A stretch of 11,532 nt of DNA from Synechococcales cyanobacterium PMM_0085 (GTDB lineage Bacteria; Cyanobacteriota; Cyanobacteriia; Elainellales; Elainellaceae), in contig CASBQJ010000541.1 in assembly GCA_949127705.1 (NCBI GenBank), forward strand, positions 1-11,532. Direction: 5' to 3'. The translations under genes were made by a program, and so were the position numbers. Below are positions 1 to 5,359 of this stretch, in pieces (position 1 is the first letter of the stretch; each line of letters begins with the position of its first letter). Below the pieces are notes generated by a model. The model ran no database searches and was not told the DNA's origin. It was given only the letters and a program-made list of their open reading frames with translations.

Positions 1-225
1 CAGCTTGGCCGGCAGGGTCAGCGTCCCACCCACTTCAACTTGAGCAGCAAAACTGGTCTGCACCCCCAAACTGAGATCAAATCCAGTCAAACTAACGCGT
101 TGCGTTGTTTCATCTGCATTCAACAACACGTTTGCTAGTACAGGCAAACTAGGACGAGACGGCACGGCACGGCCAACTAGAGACAGATGGGTGTTTAAAT
201 CGCTTTGAGTGCAGATAAGTTTCAT
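1..225 (-). CDS. dnaN: DNA polymerase III beta sliding clamp, N-terminal part (partial at window edge)
   Basis: The minus strand reads 75 codons from an ATG at 225 without a stop to the window edge, starting MKLICTQSDL. The stretches VGRAVPSRPSLPVLANVLL (about residues 17-35) and VSLTGFDLSLG (about 44-54) are hallmarks of the first clamp domain in cyanobacterial DnaN. The protein forms the ring-shaped processivity clamp that tethers replicative polymerase to DNA. Only about a fifth of the usual ~375-390 residues is present because the gene runs off the left edge. A weak AAAGG lies about 10 nt before the ATG. The gene is transcribed away from the DnaA-box region to its right, so it would be co-oriented with the leftward replication fork if that region is the origin. 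Confidence 0.93.
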   Translation of the reverse strand, partial: MKLICTQSDLNTHLSLVGRAVPSRPSLPVLANVLLNADETTQRVSLTGFDLSLGVQTSFAAQVEVGGTLTLPAKL

Positions 226-318
226 CAGGGAAACCTTTGGGTTTAAATCGTGCTTGGAAGGCTATCGTATCATCGTTGTCCCTTTGGTTCAATTTGTAGG
301 CAACAAATACAGGTGTTC

Positions 319-363
319 TAATTGAACGTCTTAATTAGATTGAAAACTTTTTAAAAAATATAT
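319..363. other. AT-rich candidate DNA unwinding element
   Basis: The stretch is strongly AT-rich, especially 341-363, where it is almost purely A/T (including TTTTTAAAAAATATAT). It lies immediately beside a TAG repeat tract and about 15 nt from the first DnaA box. In bacterial origins such a segment next to the box array is where the duplex first melts for helicase loading. It sits on the dnaN side of the array, between the boxes and the dnaN start. Position and composition are seen directly; the role is inferred. Confidence 0.6.
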
Positions 364-379
364 CAGTAGTAGTAGGGGC
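364..379 (+). other. Candidate DnaA-trio tract and G-rich spacer (basal unwinding element)
   Basis: The plus strand reads CAG TAG TAG TAG (364-375), then GGGC (376-379), then two abutting DnaA boxes (380-388 and 389-397). Read 3' to 5' away from the boxes, the trinucleotides are GAT, GAT, GAT, GAC, which fits the published DnaA-trio consensus 3'-(G/A)A(T/A)-5' for three units and nearly for the fourth. DnaA-trios guide DnaA filament growth from the boxes onto a single strand of the adjacent AT-rich DNA. Order and spacing match the element described in Bacillus subtilis. Function here is inferred from architecture. Confidence 0.65.
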
Positions 380-837
380 TGTGGAAACTGTGGAAAAGTT
401 TGGGGATCAGGGCTTGCTCTGCCTCTGGATTCTTTCCGCCCTGTGGAAAACCTGTGGAAAATGTGGAAAGTTATCCACACTGTATAAACGCCTATGGATC
501 TTTTCCCCATCAACGCCTAGTTTTCCCGATCATATCCCCATGTTTTCCACAGAAAAAACCGAGTTTTCCACAGGCTGCATACCATATTTGAGGTCAAGAT
601 GCCAGAAAAACTTAATGCAAGGCATTGTGATTTATTCCACAGTTAGGGGAGCAGCTGCCAAAGGGACTAATCAGCATGGATTTGCTCAATTAGCCATAAA
701 TCTGAATCAAATCAAGTAACACTAAACGCTCCGATGGTAAAAATGGGGGCTAAACTGAAGGTAATTTCACCCTTTGTATTCTCTTTGGATTTTGGCTCAT
801 GGCGTCTATGAATTCGGTACTTTTTGCCCCCGTTATG

Positions 838-1131
838 ATGGCGACTGCGCCTGCGGTAGCGCCACAAAAGTCCGGTCAAACGGTTCACAAGACCTATCCC
901 AACTACAAAGTCATTGTGTTGAATGACGACTTCAACACGTTTAAGCATGTGGAGGAATGTTTGGTAAAACATATTCCTCAGATGTCAACTGTGCGCGCCC
1001 GTGAACTGACCAATCAGATCCATAACGAAGGGCAAGCGATTGTGTGGGTTGGGCCGCAAGAGCAGGCAGAACTCTATCATCAGCAGTTAAGTCGAGAAGA
1101 TCTAACAATGGCTCCACTAGAGGCGGCGTAG
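838..1131 (+). CDS. clpS: ClpS2-type ATP-dependent Clp protease adaptor (N-recognin)
   Basis: This 97-residue protein belongs to the ClpS adaptor family, which binds substrates with destabilising N-terminal residues and hands them to a Clp AAA+ chaperone (ClpC in cyanobacteria). The core runs from about residue 20: YPNYKVIVLNDDFNTF carries the N-end-binding NDD (29-31), and His62 in IHNEG corresponds to the conserved pocket histidine. The ending AELYHQQL...MAPLEAA resembles the cyanobacterial ClpS2 group rather than ClpS1. Upstream in-frame ATGs at 799, 808 and 835 would add up to 13 residues; MATAPAVAP is preferred because ClpS2 homologues start similarly, but no start has a clear ribosome-binding site. 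The gene lies just right of the origin and 62 nt before the DUF2103 gene. Confidence 0.9.
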   Translation: MATAPAVAPQKSGQTVHKTYPNYKVIVLNDDFNTFKHVEECLVKHIPQMSTVRARELTNQIHNEGQAIVWVGPQEQAELYHQQLSREDLTMAPLEAA

Positions 1132-1193
1132 AGGTAGACCAGGAATATAGAGCGCTGGAGGCTTAAAGCGGGTGCCGATGAACGGGTCAACAT

Positions 1194-1475
1194 ATGAGCG
1201 GTAGACTGGTTTGGAATCACTCGACCCATTTGCCCGGTCTAATTCCTATTCTCAATAAATTGATTAATGTGGCGGGGATCCGAACGGTCACTCCGGCTGT
1301 GCTAAGCCGCTCTAAGTCCAATGCGCCGACGTTTCAGCTCAAGGTATCTGTCCCAATTCGGGGTGGATACAAGCTGATTGCCCGTAAAGGTAAAACCTGC
1401 CAGGAAGTCTTTGTGATTACGTCCCTTAGCCAAGTAGAGCTGGAAGGGGCGATCGCCCTCCTCCTAGATCGCTGA
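1194..1475 (+). CDS. DUF2103 family protein, predicted metal-binding
   Basis: This 93-residue protein contains GRLVWNHSTHLPGLIPIL near its start (residues 3-20) and VSVPIRGGYKLIARKGKTCQEVF (about 52-74), both recognisable as the DUF2103 family of small cyanobacterial proteins. The family is described as predicted metal-binding, and the His-rich HSTH (9-12) could supply ligands, but no biochemical role is known to me. It follows clpS by 62 nt on the same strand, so the two may be cotranscribed. A HIP1 site lies within its last codons. No clear ribosome-binding site precedes the ATG. It converges with the J-domain gene, with only 25 nt between the two stop codons and no visible terminator there. 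Confidence 0.8.
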   Translation: MSGRLVWNHSTHLPGLIPILNKLINVAGIRTVTPAVLSRSKSNAPTFQLKVSVPIRGGYKLIARKGKTCQEVFVITSLSQVELEGAIALLLDR

Positions 1476-1500
1476 TTAAGCGTGCCCGAAAATTCAAACC

Positions 1501-2133
1501 TCAAAAAATCTCAATTCCCTCCAGCCGCCGCATGTCGCGATCGACCTCAAACCACAGGGCTTTGTTGCGGGGATCGGTGCGCAGAGCCTTGTTAAGGTAC
1601 AGCCGCGCCTTATCGGGTTGATTGGTATCTACTAGGTGGCGTCCCCAGCGTTGATAGGCGATCGCCTGCCATTGGCGCACTTCCATGTCATTGGGCAGGC
1701 GTTGGGCTAACCCTTCAATGAGGGCGATCGCTCGGGGAAACCGCTGCTCTCGCAGCATCTGCTGGAGCTGGAGATACGCGTGTTCTTTCAGCCGATGGTC
1801 ATTGGGAGAGGTATCGGGATCTTTTTGAATGGTCGGCTGTGGTCGCAGGTTTGTTGAGTCCGTCTGCGGTGGCACAGAGGGCTGAGGGGAGGGAACGGTT
1901 GGCGATCGCGCTGATCGATCGGTAGCCGTTAGGGGAGGACTCATTGGGCTAACCGCGTTGATCAGCTGGCGGTACGCATCGGTGAGTTGAATGAACTTTT
2001 CAGCGTGCTGCTGATTGCCAGAGCTAACGTCGGGGTGATATCGGCGCGCCAACCGTCGATAGGAAATTTTGATTTCCTCATAGGACGCGCCAGTTCTCAG
2101 CCCCAATATCCGGTAGCAATCGGCAAGGTTCAT
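1501..2133 (-). CDS. J-domain protein with C-terminal TPR-like region
   Basis: The protein is 210 residues from the ATG at 2131-2133. Residues 1-60 form a J-domain: MNLADCYRILGL, helix II, then the essential HPD (33-35) and AEKFIQLTDAYRQL. A J-domain stimulates Hsp70 (DnaK) ATPase. A Pro/Ser/Thr-rich linker follows (about 62-110), then a helical C-terminus (about 112-205) with TPR-like pairs, such as QAIAYQRWGRHLVDTNQPD and KARLYLNKALRTDP. It lacks the zinc-finger and substrate domains of classical DnaJ, so it is a specialised co-chaperone of unknown client. A longer start at 2175 is disfavoured because that ATG lies in the loop of a terminator hairpin. It lies just downstream of clpP3, beyond that terminator. 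Confidence 0.85.
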   Translation of the reverse strand: MNLADCYRILGLRTGASYEEIKISYRRLARRYHPDVSSGNQQHAEKFIQLTDAYRQLINAVSPMSPPLTATDRSARSPTVPSPQPSVPPQTDSTNLRPQPTIQKDPDTSPNDHRLKEHAYLQLQQMLREQRFPRAIALIEGLAQRLPNDMEVRQWQAIAYQRWGRHLVDTNQPDKARLYLNKALRTDPRNKALWFEVDRDMRRLEGIEIF

Positions 2134-2151
2134 TCTAAAGAAAATAGCTTC

Positions 2152-2186
2152 CAAAAAAATGGCAGAATTAACCAAAATTCTGCCAT
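2152..2186 (-). terminator. Intrinsic terminator downstream of clpP3
   Basis: A perfect 11-bp inverted repeat (2159-2169 paired with 2176-2186, core GGCAGAATT/AATTCTGCC) with a 6-nt loop is followed on the minus strand by a run of seven T residues (2153-2159). This is a textbook rho-independent terminator for the clpR-clpP3 transcript, about 65 nt after the clpP3 stop codon. It ends only about 20 nt before the start of the J-domain gene. Confidence 0.85.
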
Positions 2187-2251
2187 CAGAGACGAAAAAT
2201 TACACCCGTTTAGGCGATCGCAACACAAAAAATTAATGTTGCAAGCTGCTT

Positions 2252-2851
2252 TTAAGCAGGCGTTTCATTAATCACGCGATCGATCAGACCATAGGCTTGC
2301 GCTTCGTCTGCCGACATAAAATAGTCGCGATCGGTATCTTTGGCGATCTGCTCGACTGATTTACCCGTTTGGGCTGCCATTAGCTCGTTTAGCTCTTGAC
2401 GCACCCGCAAAATCTGTTTGGCCTCAATTTCGATATCGGTGGCCTGCCGGCGTCCGGTGCCGCCCATCGGCTGGTGAATCATGATCCGAGCATGGGGGAG
2501 AGCCAATCGCTTGCCCTTACTGCCCGACGCCAGCAAGAACGCACCCATTGATGCGGCAAGGCCAACACAAATTGTCACCACTTCAGACTTGATGTGCTGC
2601 ATGGTGTCGTAAATCGCCATGCCCGCTGTTACCGAGCCGCCCGGAGAGTTGATGTAAATATAGATGGGCTTGTTTTGATCGTCTGAATCTAGGTACAGCA
2701 GCGACGCGATAATCGAGTTGGCCAGAGAATCGGTCACTTCTTGACCTAAAAAAATAATCCGCTCTTGGTTGAGCCGGGTGTAGATATCAATCCACCGCTC
2801 GTAGGTGCTACCAGGGAGACGGTATGGAACGCTGGGAATTCCAATTGGCAT
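2252..2851 (-). CDS. clpP3: ClpP3-type ATP-dependent Clp protease proteolytic subunit
   Basis: This 199-residue serine peptidase has a complete ClpP catalytic triad: Ser101 in GLAASMGAF, His126 in RIMIHQP and Asp176 in DTDRDYF. The N-terminus MPIGIPSVPYRLPG is typical of the cyanobacterial ClpP3 group, which is also the group of chloroplast-encoded ClpP1. In cyanobacteria ClpP3 assembles with inactive ClpR into a mixed tetradecamer that partners ClpC in the cytosol. clpR lies 123 nt upstream on the same strand, the conserved clpR-clpP3 order, so the two are probably one operon ending at the terminator near 2152. The length is normal. No strong Shine-Dalgarno sequence is visible before the ATG. 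Confidence 0.95.
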   Translation of the reverse strand: MPIGIPSVPYRLPGSTYERWIDIYTRLNQERIIFLGQEVTDSLANSIIASLLYLDSDDQNKPIYIYINSPGGSVTAGMAIYDTMQHIKSEVVTICVGLAASMGAFLLASGSKGKRLALPHARIMIHQPMGGTGRRQATDIEIEAKQILRVRQELNELMAAQTGKSVEQIAKDTDRDYFMSADEAQAYGLIDRVINETPA

Positions 2852-2894
2852 AGGTCTTTTTTGGGGGATGAAGGGTGAGTAAGTGAGCGGATGA

Positions 2895-2920
2895 GCGGGA
2901 GCAAAAAATCTTGCTCTCGC
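2895..2920. repeat. Stem-loop in the clpR-clpP3 intergenic region
   Basis: A 10-bp inverted repeat (2895-2904 with 2911-2920, GCGGGAGCAA and TTGCTCTCGC) encloses a 6-nt loop, with one non-Watson-Crick position (A opposed to C in the minus-strand RNA). No T-run follows the stem on the minus strand, so it does not look like a terminator. It could be an RNA-processing or stability element separating the clpR and clpP3 reading frames. The role is a guess. Confidence 0.4.
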
Positions 2921-2974
2921 CTGTCAAGATGGTGACGGTCTGGCGTAGGGTCTTGGTATAGAAAACTGCCCGGT

Positions 2975-3661
2975 CTATGTCAACGCTGGAACGGGTGCAG
3001 GTAACTGCTTAGCACTTTCTAATACGCGATCGATTAAGCCATACTCTTTGGCTTCAGCAGGCGTGAGATAGAACATCCGATCGGTATCTTTGGCAATTTT
3101 TTCGGCTGCCTGACCCGTATTTTTAGCCAAAATTTCCAGCAGGGTGGTCTTGTTTAGCAGCACTTCTTTGGCTCGAATTTGGATATCGGTTGCCTGCCCT
3201 TGAGCGCCTGTGCGAGGCTGGTTCAAGACGATGGAGGCGTGCGGTAGGCTAGCTCGGAAGCCTTTTGTCCCGGCCGAAAGAATCATGGCAGCAGTGCCCA
3301 GGGCTTGACCAATGCAAATCGTATGAATGGGAGGTTTGATGTAGCTCATGGTGTCGCAGATAGCAAACGCTTCGGTTTCGTAACCTACAGCGTCACCGTC
3401 GTACCAAGACGTTCCGGTTGAATTGATGTAGAAGAAGATCGGTTTCTCTGGATCGTCGAATTGCAGGTACAGCAACTGAGCAATAATGAGTTCTGTAACA
3501 TCGATCCCCACTCTCCGCTTAACATCATCGGAGGAGAACAGCGGCATCCCCAAGTAAATGATCCGCTCTTTTAAGAGCAAAGAAGGCAAGTCGGGTGGGG
3601 GTGTACGATAAGACGAATCCCCATAGTAATTAGACTGAACGGCCTGAATGGGTGAACTCAT
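2975..3661 (-). CDS. clpR: ClpR, catalytically inactive ClpP paralogue
   Basis: This 228-residue ClpP-fold protein lacks all three triad residues: aligned to ClpP3, catalytic Ser is Gly122 (GQALGTAAM), His is Asn147 (IVLNQP) and Asp is Met196 (DTDRMFY). The fold remains clear (KERIIYLG, GQATDIQI, PAEAKEYGLIDRV). Relative to ClpP3 it carries about 9 extra residues in the segment after FYINS (about 81-100, GTSWYDGDAVGYETEAF), a known distinguishing feature of cyanobacterial ClpR. It would be a structural subunit of the ClpP3/R core, altering ring interactions and chaperone docking. It is the first gene of a probable clpR-clpP3 operon. The ATG at 3659-3661 lacks a strong ribosome-binding site. 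Confidence 0.94.
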   Translation of the reverse strand: MSSPIQAVQSNYYGDSSYRTPPPDLPSLLLKERIIYLGMPLFSSDDVKRRVGIDVTELIIAQLLYLQFDDPEKPIFFYINSTGTSWYDGDAVGYETEAFAICDTMSYIKPPIHTICIGQALGTAAMILSAGTKGFRASLPHASIVLNQPRTGAQGQATDIQIRAKEVLLNKTTLLEILAKNTGQAAEKIAKDTDRMFYLTPAEAKEYGLIDRVLESAKQLPAPVPALT

Positions 3662-3903
3662 AGCTTAATTTGCCTTTGCAGTTGCCTAAACAAGAGGCAT
3701 TGTTTTTAACATAGTAGCGTGAACCCAGTATCGGTTGCAGACTAGAGTATATAGAGATCACCGACTGAAGAGATGGGCAAAGGGTGCCGCCTACCAGGGA
3801 CTGAGTTGATCACGGATGATGTCTTTTGTTCGGTTCTCAACACCCCGCTTAATTTACTCAAAATTTACACAGTTTTCTGGAATCTTCTAGGAGCGTCGAA
3901 ACG
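3662..3903. promoter_or_regulatory. Divergent intergenic region between clpR and the VWA gene
   Basis: This non-coding stretch should hold the outward promoters of the clpR operon (minus) and the VWA gene (plus). A TATACT-like hexamer on the minus strand at 3747-3752 could be a -10 for clpR, but no convincing -35 lies at the right distance. On the plus side a good ribosome-binding site AGGAG (3889-3893) precedes the VWA start by 10 nt. No hairpin terminator or RNA gene was recognised. Confidence 0.4.
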
Positions 3904-5145
3904 ATGAAAGTGGGTCTTCAAGTAGCGCTGAGTGATATCAATTTGGATGTGGCACAACCCACTAGCCAGCGACAGCTGGCGATTTCAATATCGGCGATCG
4001 CCAATACTTCGCAGCCGACTGCGCCGCTCAACCTGTGTTTGATTTTGGATCACAGCGGTTCTATGCATGGGCGACCGTTGGAAACGGTGAAGCAGGCGGC
4101 TCAAGAGATTGTGGATAATCTATCACCGGGCGATCGCATTTCAATTGTGGTGTTTGACCATAAAGCAAAAGTGCTAGTCCCCAGTCAGGTGATTGGCAAT
4201 CCAGCTGGTCTCAAAGTCGAAATCAATCGCCTCAAGCCCAGTGGCGGCACGTCGATTGATGAAGGGATGCGGCTGGGGATTGAAGAGTTGGCAAAAAGTA
4301 AGAAAGATACTATCTCTCAAGCCTTTTTGCTCACCGATGGCGAGAACGAGCATGGGGATAACGAGCGCTGTCTCAAACTGGCACAGCTAGCCGCAGACTA
4401 TAACCTCACGCTCAACACCCTGGGGTTTGGCGATAACTGGAATCAAGATATTCTAGAAAAAATTGCCGATGCGGCAGGTGGCACCCTGTCCTACATTCAG
4501 CAGCCCGAAGACGCGGTGAGTGAGTTCAATCGCTTGTTCAGTCGGATTCAGTCGGTAGCGTTGACCAACGCTCACTTGCTATTGACCCTATCGCCTGGAG
4601 TGCGGCTGGCCGAGCTGAAGCCGATCGCCCAAGTCGTGCCCGAAACGATTGAACTGCCCATGGTGCAAGATAATGGGGCGATCGCCGTCCGCCTAGGTGA
4701 TTTGATGATTGATGCGCCTCGGGTGGTGCTGGCTAATCTCTATGCCGGACAATTTCCCCCAGGGCAACATATGCTGTTAACCGCCCAAATCCGCTATGAC
4801 GATCCGATGCAAAACCGAGAGGGATTGCTGTCTGACCCTGTAACAATCTCGGTGAATTCGAGTGCTAGCTTCCAGCCCACTCCTGATGCTCAGGTGCAGC
4901 AGCATGTCCTCGCGCTAGCCAAATATCGCCAGACCCAAATTGCGGAGCAAAAACTTCAGCAAGGCGATCGCTCTGGAGCCGCGACTATGCTGCAATCGGC
5001 GGCCAAAACAGCGCTGCAAATGGGCGATCAAAGCGCCGCTACCGTATTGCAAGAAAACGCCACGCGACTGCAAGACGGCGGCGATCTGTCGGAGAGCGAT
5101 CGCAAAAAAACGCGGATTGTTTCAAAAACCATCCTGCAAGGCTAA
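3904..5145 (+). CDS. von Willebrand factor type A (VWA) domain protein
   Basis: The protein is 413 residues long. The VWA domain spans about residues 43-215 and has a complete metal-ion-dependent adhesion site: DHSGS (49-53), Thr116 in PSGGTS, and Asp145 in LLTDGEN, which together hold a divalent cation for ligand binding. A beta-rich middle (about 218-318) and a helical, Gln/Ala-rich tail (about 328-390) follow. There is no signal peptide or membrane segment, so it is probably cytosolic. Such stand-alone VWA proteins are common in cyanobacteria and act in protein-protein contacts, but the partner is unknown. The start is supported by AGGAG 10 nt upstream. It is divergent from clpR; no evidence links it to the Clp system beyond position. 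Confidence 0.85.
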   Translation: MKVGLQVALSDINLDVAQPTSQRQLAISISAIANTSQPTAPLNLCLILDHSGSMHGRPLETVKQAAQEIVDNLSPGDRISIVVFDHKAKVLVPSQVIGNPAGLKVEINRLKPSGGTSIDEGMRLGIEELAKSKKDTISQAFLLTDGENEHGDNERCLKLAQLAADYNLTLNTLGFGDNWNQDILEKIADAAGGTLSYIQQPEDAVSEFNRLFSRIQSVALTNAHLLLTLSPGVRLAELKPIAQVVPETIELPMVQDNGAIAVRLGDLMIDAPRVVLANLYAGQFPPGQHMLLTAQIRYDDPMQNREGLLSDPVTISVNSSASFQPTPDAQVQQHVLALAKYRQTQIAEQKLQQGDRSGAATMLQSAAKTALQMGDQSAATVLQENATRLQDGGDLSESDRKKTRIVSKTILQG

Positions 5146-5159
5146 AAATCCTGCAAGGC
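5131..5159 (+). repeat. Short direct repeat spanning the VWA stop codon
   Basis: The 12-mer ATCCTGCAAGGC occurs at 5131-5142 and again at 5148-5159, a 17-bp period that includes the TAA stop at 5143-5145. It looks like a small tandem duplication at the 3' end of the VWA gene. The second copy is non-coding and approaches the convergent small gene, whose stop is at 5164. Confidence 0.6.
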
Positions 5160-5163
5160 AGTT

Positions 5164-5346
5164 TTACGATGGCTTTTTCGCTTTCCAGGTGCCGCCGTAG
5201 ATGTAGTTGGGGTTGGTTTGACCAATGCTAGGCTGACAGCTGTCGCAGACCCACTGCCATCGTCCCGATTTGTCCCACTGAACTCGGTAGAGAATTAGGG
5301 CAGATTGGGTGCAGCGATCGCACAACTTGGTTCGATGACGCGCCAT
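5164..5346 (-). CDS. Small four-cysteine (zinc-ribbon-like) protein
   Basis: This 60-residue protein starts MARHRTKLCDRC. It has two CxxC pairs, Cys9/Cys12 and Cys34/Cys37, about 21 residues apart, an arrangement typical of a small zinc ribbon. It is basic at both ends (MARHRTK, WKAKKPS). No named family was recognised. A start 18 codons further upstream (5400) is open but would overlap the preceding gene by 41 nt and precedes the cysteine core, so the ATG at 5344-5346 is preferred, only 13 nt after the PIN-TRAM stop. That spacing suggests cotranscription with the PIN-TRAM gene. Zinc binding and nucleic-acid contact are inferred from cysteine spacing and charge only. Confidence 0.65.
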   Translation of the reverse strand: MARHRTKLCDRCTQSALILYRVQWDKSGRWQWVCDSCQPSIGQTNPNYIYGGTWKAKKPS

Positions 5347-5359
5347 AAAAAGAGGCCGT

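Larger units (their letters stand above)
319..641. other. oriC: Putative chromosomal replication origin (oriC) with DnaA-box cluster
   Basis: This non-coding region between dnaN and clpS holds a dense DnaA-box cluster. Read on the minus strand, exact TTTTCCACA boxes lie at 389-397, 442-450 and 453-461, with one-mismatch boxes at 380-388 (GTTTCCACA) and 462-470 (CTTTCCACA). On the plus strand there is TTATCCACA at 471-479, exact TTTTCCACA at 543-551 and 564-572, and near-boxes at 501-509 (TTTTCCCCA) and 633-641 (TATTCCACA). All boxes left of 470 point one way and all those from 471 rightward point the other. An AT-rich stretch lies on the dnaN side. Cyanobacterial origins are known next to dnaN (for example in Synechococcus PCC 7942), which supports the call. 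Origin function is inferred. Confidence 0.85.

Noticed and set aside
364..641. CRISPR-like repetition of TGTGGAAA/TTTTCCACA
   Set aside because: The repeats are 9 bp, irregularly spaced and in both orientations, which fits DnaA boxes and not a CRISPR array.
331..719. Open frames on both strands across 331-719
   Set aside because: They lie entirely across the DnaA-box array, their codons are made of repeated boxes, and none shows a ribosome-binding site or family resemblance.
1987..2271. Plus-strand frame of 94 codons
   Set aside because: It runs antisense to the J-domain start, the clpP3 terminator and the clpP3 end; it has no recognisable content.
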